Assembly: GCA_028684345.1 (NCBI GenBank)
Contig: JAQUGB010000090.1
Coordinates: 1,949-7,011 of the forward strand
DNA: 5,063 nt
DNA from: Tepidiphilus sp.
Lineage (GTDB): Bacteria > Pseudomonadota > Gammaproteobacteria > Burkholderiales > Rhodocyclaceae
Direction of reading: 5' to 3'
Under the pieces are notes generated by a model. The model was not told the origin of the DNA. It saw only the letters and a program-made list of their open reading frames with translations, and searched no databases. Each line of letters starts with the position of its first letter. The stretch's first letter is position 1. Both the position numbers and the translations under genes were made by a program. Shown here piece by piece: positions 1 to 5,063 of this stretch.

Positions 1-119
1 CCGCCCCACAGCTCCTTGCAGTGATCGTTCCAGCGCAGTACCGCCCCCCAGCCGCCGGGGCCGGGATTGCCGGAACAGGCCCCGTCGGTGTGAATCTCCA
101 CTTTGCTCCGTTCGCTCAC
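1..119 (-). CDS. rnhA: Ribonuclease HI, N-terminal fragment (cut by left window edge)
   Basis: Ribonuclease HI cuts the RNA strand of RNA-DNA hybrids in the cytoplasm, removing R-loops and Okazaki primer remnants. Only the first 39 codons are in the window. They read MSERSKVEIHTDGACSGNPG followed by PGGWGAVLR, the hallmark first beta strand and turn of the family. D12 corresponds to the first catalytic aspartate (D10 in E. coli); the other catalytic acids lie outside the window. The start is GTG at 117-119, chosen because it places the TDGACSGNPGPGGWGAV motif at the usual distance from the N-terminus and because it overlaps the upstream methyltransferase stop codon as GTGA (116-119). That overlap implies translational coupling in one operon. 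By comparison with known gene orders, dnaQ may follow off the left edge, but this cannot be seen. Identity is very secure despite the short length. Confidence 0.95.
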   Translation of the reverse strand, partial: MSERSKVEIHTDGACSGNPGPGGWGAVLRWNDHCKELWG

Positions 120-838
120 GATCCTCTTTCCATTCGGGCGCGCTCGGCGATCGCCGCGAGCCGCTCGGCGCGCTGTTTCTTGCGTTTCTGCCAGTCCGGC
201 TGGATGAGCCGCATGCCGGGCACGCGCTTGACCGCATCGAGCACGTAGACGCCTCCGAGCAGCGGCCACCACCGGTCTCCCGCTGCCTCGAACGCGCGGC
301 GCGCACGAGGCAGCCGCTCGCCGGGCGGAGCGTAGAGGCCGAAGCGCCCCCCGCGGGGCTCGAAACCGAGCACGAGCAGCCGGTCCTTGAGGCGCGGCAC
401 GGTCATGCTGCCCGGCAAGTGCGGCCAGCGCTCGCGCCGCGAAAGCAGCCGCCAAGGATACCAAGGGTTGAAGCCGAAGAACAGCGCATGCCCCTCCGGC
501 ACGAGCACGCGCTCGATCTCGCGCAGCAGGGCGTGCGGATCGGCGCTGCGATCAAGGGCGAAAGGGACCACGACCAGGTCGAGGGCGTTGGATTCGAACG
601 GCAGCTCGTCCCAGGCGGCGCGCACCTCGCCGCCTTCGGGATCGCAGCGCCAGCGCCACGGGATACGGCTGTAGGCGAGCAGATCGCGCTGCGGCAGGCC
701 GAGCTGGATGGCGTAGAATCCGAAGACGTCGGTGACGAAGCGGCCGACGACTTCCTCGCACCACGCCCAGACCCGTGCGCCGCCCGGTGTATCCAGCCAG
801 GCGGGAAAAGCCGGTTCTCGCATTTCAGGAGAAGTCAT
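116..838 (-). CDS. SAM-dependent methyltransferase-like protein, YafS type
   Basis: A 240-residue putative class I methyltransferase; the substrate is unknown. Residues 79-124 have the methyltransferase-11 style pattern: LPFESNALDLVVVPFALD, then DPHALLREIERVLVPEGHAL and FFGFNP. The N-terminal part has FGFYAIQLGLP (39-49) where a canonical SAM-binding GxGxG loop would be expected, so motif I is absent or heavily diverged. This resembles my recollection of E. coli YafS, which also sits between gloB and rnhA. The C-terminus (217-238) is a basic, probably helical tail rich in K and R. The start at 838 is preferred because GAGGAA (849-854, minus strand) lies 10 bases upstream. An ATG at 823 (235 residues) is possible but has no Shine-Dalgarno. 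An ATG at 880 would extend into sequence that is clearly gloB coding. The stop overlaps the rnhA start. The family call is firm; enzymatic activity is inferred. Confidence 0.85.
   Translation of the reverse strand: MTSPEMREPAFPAWLDTPGGARVWAWCEEVVGRFVTDVFGFYAIQLGLPQRDLLAYSRIPWRWRCDPEGGEVRAAWDELPFESNALDLVVVPFALDRSADPHALLREIERVLVPEGHALFFGFNPWYPWRLLSRRERWPHLPGSMTVPRLKDRLLVLGFEPRGGRFGLYAPPGERLPRARRAFEAAGDRWWPLLGGVYVLDAVKRVPGMRLIQPDWQKRKKQRAERLAAIAERARMERGS
827..831 (+). promoter_or_regulatory. Ribosome binding site of gloB
   Basis: AGGAG lies 5 bases before the gloB ATG at 837. It decides the start against the in-frame upstream ATG at 732, which would add 35 residues that are antisense to the methyltransferase gene. 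On the other strand these bases lie inside the first codons of the methyltransferase. Confidence 0.8.
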
Positions 839-1613
839 GACCCAAACGTTCCTCGAGCCCATCGCCGCTTTGAGCGACAACTATATCTGGATGTTGCACG
901 ACGGTCGACACGCCTTGGTGGTCGACCCGAGCGAAGCCAACCCGGTGCGCGCCGCGCTCGCCGCCCGCGGCCTGAGCTTAGCCGCCATCCTCGTCACGCA
1001 TCACCACGCCGACCACACCGGCGGCGTGCCGGCACTGCGCGCCGACTACGACGTTCCCGTGTACGGACCCGCCGCCGAGGACATCGCCTGCCTCACCCAG
1101 AGGCTGCGCGAGGGCGAGGCGGTGGAAATTCCTGAGCTTGGCCTGAAGCTCGACACCTGGGAGATCCCCGGCCACACCCGCGGACACCTCGCCTATGTCG
1201 GCACGGACTTCGTCTTTTGTGGCGACACGCTCTTCTGCGCCGGCTGCGGCCGCCTCTTCGAAGGGACTCCGGCGCAGATGTACGCCTCGCTGCAGCGCCT
1301 CGCCGCGCTCCCCGAGTCGACTCGCGTGTGCTGCGCCCATGAATATACGCTGGCCAACCTGCGTTTTGCCGCCGCGGTCGAGCCGGACAACGCCGAGCGC
1401 ATCGCGCACCAAGGCCGCTGCGAAGCAAAGCGCGCCGCCGGCGAGCCGACGCTGCCGAGCACCATCGGCATCGAACGCGCGATCAACCCTTTCCTCAGGG
1501 TGCATACGCCGACGGTGGCCGCGGCGATTGCGCGGCATGACGGGCATTGCCCCGACGATCCGGTGGAGCGCTTCCGCCTGCTGCGCCAATGGAAGGACGG
1601 CTTTCGCGGTTGA
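837..1613 (+). CDS. gloB: Hydroxyacylglutathione hydrolase (glyoxalase II)
   Basis: A 258-residue enzyme that hydrolyses S-D-lactoylglutathione to D-lactate and glutathione, the second step of glutathione-dependent methylglyoxal detoxification in the cytoplasm. The metallo-beta-lactamase domain (about 1-168) carries the full binuclear metal site: THHHADH (H55, H57, D59, H60), GHTRGH (H113), CGDTLF (D130) and CAHEYT (H168). The family signature GCGRLFEGT is at 136-144. The C-terminal HAGH domain (about 169-258) includes the conserved INPFLR (216-221) and ends in a WKDGFR-type tail. Length is normal for bacterial GloB. The start is ATG 837, supported by the AGGAG at 827-831 and by the family-typical N-terminus with LSDNYIW (12-18). 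It is divergent from the methyltransferase gene and convergent with the diguanylate cyclase gene, whose stop is 7 bases beyond the gloB stop. Its promoter must lie inside the methyltransferase coding region. No defects are seen. Confidence 0.97.
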   Translation: MTQTFLEPIAALSDNYIWMLHDGRHALVVDPSEANPVRAALAARGLSLAAILVTHHHADHTGGVPALRADYDVPVYGPAAEDIACLTQRLREGEAVEIPELGLKLDTWEIPGHTRGHLAYVGTDFVFCGDTLFCAGCGRLFEGTPAQMYASLQRLAALPESTRVCCAHEYTLANLRFAAAVEPDNAERIAHQGRCEAKRAAGEPTLPSTIGIERAINPFLRVHTPTVAAAIARHDGHCPDDPVERFRLLRQWKDGFRG

Positions 1614-1620
1614 GCTCAGT

Positions 1621-2682
1621 TCAGAAAGAAGCACAGGGAGACGAGGGCGAAGCAGGGGGCATGGTATCCGCATCACAGACGACGACCCGGTTCCTGCCCG
1701 CCTTTTTCGCCTGATAGAGGGCCGCGTCGGCGAAGTCGATGAGGCGGTTTGCCGGCATGGCAGGCAGGGCGGCCGGATGCGCCACGGCCCCGCCCACCGA
1801 GATCGTCACGTGTTCCGCCATACCCTGGGCTGGATGGGGAATGCGCAATTTCTCCACGTTCTCACGGATACGCTCGGCGATGTGGCGCGTACCGGCGAGG
1901 TCGGTGTTGGGCAGCACCACGGCGAATTCTTCGCCGCCATAGCGTGCGGCCATGTCGCCGGGACGCTGCAGGGAGCCGGCGATGGTGGCGGCGACGATCT
2001 TCAAGGTGTCGTCGCCGGCCAGATGCCCCAGGCTGTCGTTGAACGCCTTGAAATGATCGACGTCGATCATCAAGAGCCCGAGCGGACGCTCTTCACGCCG
2101 GCAACGGGCCCACTCGCGCGCGAGCTTGTCGTCGAACCCGCGGCGGTTGGCGATGCCGGTGAGACCGTCGAGGTTGGTGAGCCGGCGCAGTTTCTGGTTG
2201 GCTTCGTCGAGCCGTCGGGTGAGCAGGAGGAGATTCTGCTGGGCGTGCGCCAGGCGCAGCATCGCCCGCAACTTGGCCGCCAGCACCACGAAGGAGACCG
2301 GTTTGGCGAGATAGTCGTCGCCGCCTGCTTCGATTCCCGCTTCGATTGCCCCGTCGTCGCTGCGCGCGGTAAGGAAGATGATGGGGGTCCACTCGCCCGG
2401 GCGCTCGGACTGGCGGATGCGCCGGGCCACCTCGATGCCGTCGATGCCGGGCAGGATCACGTCGAGCAGCACGACATCGGGATTTTCCCGGAAGAAGCGC
2501 TCCAGCCCCTCCTCGCCGTCGTGCGCCACCAAGGGGGTACAGCCCATTTTTTCGAGATGGCGCGCGAGCACCGCGGCGCTGGTGACCGTATCCTCGATCA
2601 CCAGCACCTTGCGCTCACCGCGGAAGAACTTGCCGGAGCCCGCCTCAGTGGGCGTGCCCGCCGGCCCCGTGAGGGTGTCCAT
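1621..2682 (-). CDS. Response regulator diguanylate cyclase (REC-GGDEF)
   Basis: A 353-residue cytoplasmic protein expected to make the second messenger c-di-GMP from two GTP when its receiver is phosphorylated. The REC domain (about 25-140) has VLVIED (acidic pair E30, D31), the phosphoacceptor D74 in LLDVILPG, T105 in FLTA and K127 in KP. A helical linker (about 140-168), probably coiled coil, leads into the GGDEF domain (about 169-340), which starts with LTNLDGLTGIANRRGFD. The active site is the functional variant GGEEF (249-253), with IDVDHFKAFND (206-216) before it. An RxxD product-inhibition site (R240-D243) sits five residues upstream of GGEEF, so feedback inhibition by c-di-GMP is expected. 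The layout is that of WspR-like regulators. The start ATG 2682 lies inside the slyD 3' end (38-base overlap) with GAAGAG 7 bases upstream; no later start keeps the whole REC domain. No partner histidine kinase is in the window. The C-terminal tail beyond the domain is proline- and serine-rich. Confidence 0.93.
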   Translation of the reverse strand: MDTLTGPAGTPTEAGSGKFFRGERKVLVIEDTVTSAAVLARHLEKMGCTPLVAHDGEEGLERFFRENPDVVLLDVILPGIDGIEVARRIRQSERPGEWTPIIFLTARSDDGAIEAGIEAGGDDYLAKPVSFVVLAAKLRAMLRLAHAQQNLLLLTRRLDEANQKLRRLTNLDGLTGIANRRGFDDKLAREWARCRREERPLGLLMIDVDHFKAFNDSLGHLAGDDTLKIVAATIAGSLQRPGDMAARYGGEEFAVVLPNTDLAGTRHIAERIRENVEKLRIPHPAQGMAEHVTISVGGAVAHPAALPAMPANRLIDFADAALYQAKKAGRNRVVVCDADTMPPASPSSPCASF

Positions 2683-3124
2683 GGGCGATCTCTTCGGGCG
2701 TGGCGGGACGCACGTCGGCGACTTCGAGGTCGAACACCAGCGCCATGCCCGCGAGCGGATGGTTGCCGTCGACCACCACCTTGCCTTCGGCGATGTCGGT
2801 GATGCGATAGAGGATGTCGTCCTCGCCGTCCTCACCCACGCGCTCGAAGGCCATGCCGACCTCGATGTTCTCGGGGAAGAGACTGATATCCTCGACGAAG
2901 ACGAGCTCTTCGTCGTACTCGCCGAACGCTTCTTCCGGCTGCAGCTTCAGGCGCAGCGTGTCGCCCACGCTCTTGCCCTGCAGCGACTCCTCGATCTTGG
3001 GGAAGATCCCGTCGTAGCCGCCGTGCAGATAGACCAGGGGTTCCTTGCCGTCGTCGATCAATTCGCCATCGCTGTCGCGCACCGTGTAGCGCAGCGTGAC
3101 CACCGTGTTTTTTGCCACTTCCAT
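2645..3124 (-). CDS. slyD: FKBP-type peptidyl-prolyl cis-trans isomerase, SlyD-like
   Basis: A 159-residue cytoplasmic folding catalyst and chaperone. The split FKBP domain (about 1-69 and 125-140) contains YTVRDSDGELIDDG, the active-site strand PLVYLHG (29-35) and GIFPKIEESLQGKSVGD (39-55). The insert-in-flap chaperone domain (about 70-125) ends in the diagnostic DGNHPLAG (119-126). The C-terminus is His-rich (H148, H150, H152, H157, H159), a short version of the metal-binding tail that in E. coli SlyD binds nickel and helps hydrogenase maturation. It lacks the long Cys/His extension of the E. coli protein, so nickel delivery is uncertain. The start at ATG 3124 has GGAG 8 bases upstream; an upstream in-frame ATG at 3142 would place this Shine-Dalgarno inside the gene. 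It is the first gene of a probable operon with the downstream diguanylate cyclase and is divergent from the chemoreceptor gene. Confidence 0.94.
   Translation of the reverse strand: MEVAKNTVVTLRYTVRDSDGELIDDGKEPLVYLHGGYDGIFPKIEESLQGKSVGDTLRLKLQPEEAFGEYDEELVFVEDISLFPENIEVGMAFERVGEDGEDDILYRITDIAEGKVVVDGNHPLAGMALVFDLEVADVRPATPEEIAHGHPHGAGGHAH
2690..2695 (-). promoter_or_regulatory. Ribosome binding site of the diguanylate cyclase gene, inside slyD
   Basis: GAAGAG on the minus strand lies 7 bases before ATG 2682. In the slyD frame the same bases encode the two glutamates of TPEEIAHG. This modest site suggests that the cyclase is translated by ribosomes arriving from slyD, with reinitiation in a shifted frame. 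Confidence 0.5.
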
Positions 3125-3132
3125 GGAACGAA

Positions 3133-3136
3133 CTCC
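3133..3136 (-). promoter_or_regulatory. Ribosome binding site of slyD
   Basis: GGAG on the minus strand, 8 bases before ATG 3124. It decides between this start and the upstream in-frame ATG at 3142. Confidence 0.65.
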
Positions 3137-3191
3137 GTACAATCAAAGTAAGATGGCACCGCCCGAGGACACCCCCGTCCGATGCCGAGCC

Positions 3192-3200
3192 ATTGTAGCA
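3192..3200 (-). promoter_or_regulatory. Probable extended -10 promoter of slyD
   Basis: On the minus strand the sequence reads TGCTACAAT, a TGn extension followed by TACAAT (5 of 6 matches to TATAAT). No good -35 hexamer lies 16-18 bases upstream, which fits an extended -10 promoter. Transcription would start roughly 60 bases before the slyD ATG and carry both slyD and the diguanylate cyclase gene. This is inferred from sequence only. Confidence 0.45.
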
Positions 3201-3229
3201 GCATGACCGCCGGCACGGCAGGAGGTTCC

Positions 3230-3256
3230 TAAAGTTTTTGTCGCGGCGGCCGTTAT
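3230..3256 (+). promoter_or_regulatory. Sigma-28 (FliA) flagellar-class promoter of the chemoreceptor gene
   Basis: TAAAGTTT (3230-3237), an 11-base spacer, then GCCGTTAT (3249-3256). The E. coli FliA consensus is TAAAGTTT-N11-GCCGATAA, so the -35 is perfect, the spacer is exact and the -10 matches 6 of 8. A start site about 7 bases downstream would give a leader of roughly 26 bases before ATG 3289. It places the receptor in the late flagellar/chemotaxis regulon, as is usual for chemoreceptors. Confidence 0.8.
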
Positions 3257-3288
3257 CTCACGAAACCCATCGAGCAGAGAGCCCGACC

Positions 3289-5063
3289 ATGCGGATCAAC
3301 GAACCCGTGACGCAGCAAGAATACCCCGTGCGCGACGACGTGGTGATCGTCTCCCACACCGACAAAAAAGGCGTCATAAAATATGTGAATGACGACTTTT
3401 GCGAATACGCCGGGATGACGCGCGAGGAGCTCATCGGCCAGCCGCACAACGTCATCCGCCACCCCGACATGCCGCCCGAGGTGTTCCGCGATCTGTGGCA
3501 CACCATCCAGAGCGGTCACCCCTGGCAAGGGGTCGTCAAGAACCGGCGCAAGAACGGCGACCATTACTGGATCAAGGCCACGGTGGCGCCGCTGCCCGAC
3601 GGCTCCGGCTACATGAGCACCCGGCTCAAAGCCGCACCGGAGGAAATCGCCGCCGCCCACGCACTCTATGCCCGCATGCGTTCCGACCCCTCGCTACGGC
3701 TCGAGCGCGGCAAACCGCGTCCCTCGGCGCCGGTGCGATTCCTGCGCCGCATCACCCTCAAAGCCCGCCTCTGGACTACGGTGATCGTGGCGATGCTGCT
3801 CTTCATCGGCATGGGCTTTACCGCCGTGCGCATGCTGCAAAGCGAGATCGGCACGATGGGCTCCATCTACCAGGATCGGGTGCTGCCGCTTGCCGACCTC
3901 GCCACGGTGAAACACCTCATCGAACGCAAGGGGTCGATGCTCTACCGCGCGTTCGGCGAGGCGGCCACGCTCTACGGCACCGGCGAGTATTACCGCGAAG
4001 AGTGGCAGGAGATGGACCGGGCGGCAGCCGAGATCGACCGGCGCATCGCCTCCTATTTGGAGAGCAGCGTCGACGCTCGGGAACGCGCCTTGTTCGAGCA
4101 GTTTGAGCGCACCCGCAAGGCCTACCATGAACTGCTGATGGCGGCTCGCACCGCGCTCGAGCGCAGCCCCGATCGGGAGACCGCCCTGGCGATCGCCGGA
4201 GGTTTTTTGACCGCGATGGAAGAGCGGGGCAAGCTCGTCCATACGAACCTGGACGAGCTCATCGCCTTCCAGCGGACCGAGACCGATCGCGGACTGCAAA
4301 AAGCCGTCGGCGAAGCCAGGATCGCCGAATACGCTCTGTTCGGCTTGGGCGCGGTCGGTTTCGTCTTGCTCGCCGTGCTGGCCGCCTGGGCGGGGCGGCG
4401 CATCGAACGCGGCATGGCGAGCATACTCACCATGGCCCGCTCCATCGCCCGGCTCGACCTGCGCACCGACGTCGACGATCTGCAGCGCGACGAGATCGGG
4501 GATCTGCTCGATGCGCTCAAGATCATGCGGGCGCGTTTCTATGAAGTGGTGATCACCTTGAGCCAGGTGGGGCACAAGCTCAAGGACGCGGTACAGGACG
4601 AGACGCAGCGCGCGCTGCAGACGTCGGACGCCGCCTCGCAACAGGCAGAGGCGGCGCAGCGCATGGCGAGCAGCATCGAGGAGCTCTCCACGAGCATGGA
4701 TGAGGTGGCTGCCAACGCCGAACGCTCGGCTCAACAAGTGGCCGAGGGGGTCGCCCTCAATCGCGCGGCCGCCGCCCGGGTCCGGGCGAGCGCCGAGAAG
4801 ACCGAACGGCTCGCCGACGAACTGGGCACCGTCGCGAACGAGGTGCAATCGCTCACCGAAGCCATGCACTCGGTACGCTCGGTGGTCGAGGTGATCCGTG
4901 AAATTGCCGAGCAGACGAATCTGCTCGCCTTGAATGCCGCGATCGAGGCGGCACGCGCCGGGGAGCAGGGCCGCGGCTTCGCCGTGGTAGCCGACGAAGT
5001 ACGGAAACTGGCCGAGCGCACGGCCAAATCCACGGTCGAGATCGGCGAGATGATCGGCCAGGT
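3289..5063 (+). CDS. Aer-type PAS methyl-accepting chemotaxis receptor with periplasmic domain (C-terminus cut by right edge)
   Basis: An inner-membrane chemoreceptor that signals to CheA/CheW; 591 residues are visible with no stop, and the end of the signalling domain is missing. Residues 1-120 are an Aer-like PAS domain with GQPHNVIRHPDMP (50-62), W79, VKNRRKNGDHYW (83-94) and GYMSTR. The residues R57, H58 and D60, needed for FAD binding in E. coli Aer, occur at identical numbers, which also supports ATG 3289 as the start. TM1 is about 161-183. A periplasmic helical domain (about 184-347) of four-helix-bundle type follows, then TM2 (about 349-369) and HAMP (about 370-425). The MCP signalling domain has the canonical hairpin tip EIAEQTNLLALNAAIEAARA (538-557), then GEQGRGFAVVADEVRKLAER. 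E. coli Aer has no periplasmic domain, so this is a dual-input layout. A sigma-28 promoter precedes it; AGAGAG (3276-3281) is a weak Shine-Dalgarno. The likely role is redox or energy taxis; the periplasmic ligand is unknown. Confidence 0.93.
   Translation, partial: MRINEPVTQQEYPVRDDVVIVSHTDKKGVIKYVNDDFCEYAGMTREELIGQPHNVIRHPDMPPEVFRDLWHTIQSGHPWQGVVKNRRKNGDHYWIKATVAPLPDGSGYMSTRLKAAPEEIAAAHALYARMRSDPSLRLERGKPRPSAPVRFLRRITLKARLWTTVIVAMLLFIGMGFTAVRMLQSEIGTMGSIYQDRVLPLADLATVKHLIERKGSMLYRAFGEAATLYGTGEYYREEWQEMDRAAAEIDRRIASYLESSVDARERALFEQFERTRKAYHELLMAARTALERSPDRETALAIAGGFLTAMEERGKLVHTNLDELIAFQRTETDRGLQKAVGEARIAEYALFGLGAVGFVLLAVLAAWAGRRIERGMASILTMARSIARLDLRTDVDDLQRDEIGDLLDALKIMRARFYEVVITLSQVGHKLKDAVQDETQRALQTSDAASQQAEAAQRMASSIEELSTSMDEVAANAERSAQQVAEGVALNRAAAARVRASAEKTERLADELGTVANEVQSLTEAMHSVRSVVEVIREIAEQTNLLALNAAIEAARAGEQGRGFAVVADEVRKLAERTAKSTVEIGEMIGQ

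Larger units (their letters stand above)
3125..3288. other. Divergent intergenic region between slyD and the chemoreceptor gene
   Basis: This 164-base stretch is the only substantial non-coding DNA in the window. It holds the slyD leader and probable extended -10 promoter, the sigma-28 promoter and the receptor leader. Between the two promoters is a short inverted repeat, AGGAggtTCCT (3220-3230), whose right arm ends at the first base of the sigma-28 -35 element. I see no small gene or RNA in it. Confidence 0.7.

Noticed and set aside
732..836. N-terminal extension of gloB to an upstream ATG
   Set aside because: The extra 35 residues are antisense to the methyltransferase N-terminus, and AGGAG at 827-831 points to ATG 837. 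The normal GloB N-terminus begins there.
419..1135. A 238-codon plus-strand frame opposite the methyltransferase and entering gloB
   Set aside because: It runs antisense to the methyltransferase and out of frame with gloB, and its tail is a low-complexity Arg/Pro/Ala stretch typical of shadow frames.
1195..2802. A 535-codon plus-strand open frame across the end of gloB and the whole diguanylate cyclase gene
   Set aside because: It is antisense to a protein with complete REC and GGDEF motifs, has no recognisable domain and crosses gloB out of frame. GC-rich codon bias readily creates such stop-free frames.
2683..2835. N-terminal extension of the diguanylate cyclase to an ATG at 2835
   Set aside because: The added 51 residues are Arg/Ser/Thr-rich and overlap conserved SlyD coding sequence in another frame; they match no domain.
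3220..3225. AGGAGG as a ribosome binding site for a small plus-strand gene
   Set aside because: It is a perfect Shine-Dalgarno hexamer, but no ATG or GTG with a plausible frame follows at the right distance, and the sigma-28 -35 element begins 5 bases later.
3694..4869. A 391-codon minus-strand open frame inside the chemoreceptor gene
   Set aside because: It is antisense to the receptor, whose PAS, HAMP and MCP motifs are unmistakable. The product looks like a GC-bias artefact with no known motif.

Overview
This 5,063-base window comes from a GC-rich proteobacterial chromosome. Nearly every third codon position is G or C, which also produces many long spurious antisense reading frames. Gene content and protein motifs fit a motile, flagellated betaproteobacterium, perhaps near the Rhodocyclales or Hydrogenophilales. 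That placement is inferred from protein style and gene order, without any database search. There is no sign of a mobile element, prophage, CRISPR array or RNA gene. The genes look like core chromosome.

Left part (1-1613): the 5' end of rnhA (ribonuclease HI, cut by the left edge) and a SAM-methyltransferase-like gene of the YafS type lie on the minus strand, coupled by a GTGA stop/start overlap. Divergent from them on the plus strand is gloB (hydroxyacylglutathione hydrolase, glyoxalase II). The gloB - methyltransferase - rnhA neighbourhood is also known from Escherichia coli (gloB-yafS-rnhA-dnaQ), so dnaQ may lie just beyond the left edge. The start codons of gloB and the methyltransferase appear to overlap inside one TCATGA palindrome.

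Middle part (1621-3124): a minus-strand pair, slyD (FKBP-type peptidyl-prolyl isomerase with a His-rich tail) followed by a REC-GGDEF diguanylate cyclase. The two genes overlap by 38 bases, and the DNA for the SlyD His tail also encodes the cyclase N-terminus in another frame. The cyclase and gloB converge with only 7 bases between them and no visible terminator.

Right part (3125-5063): a 164-base divergent intergenic region carries a likely extended -10 promoter for slyD. It also carries a near-consensus sigma-28 (FliA) flagellar promoter for the chemoreceptor gene to the right. That receptor runs off the right edge. It joins an Aer-type FAD-binding PAS domain to two membrane segments enclosing a periplasmic helical domain, then HAMP and the methyl-accepting signalling domain. 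It looks like a redox/energy-taxis receptor that also has a periplasmic input.

Functionally the window combines housekeeping (RNA-DNA hybrid removal, methylglyoxal detoxification, protein folding) with a motility and second-messenger pair (c-di-GMP synthesis and energy taxis). I see no clearly unprecedented system. The points most worth checking are the sigma-28 promoter, the dual-input receptor layout and the two gene-overlap arrangements.
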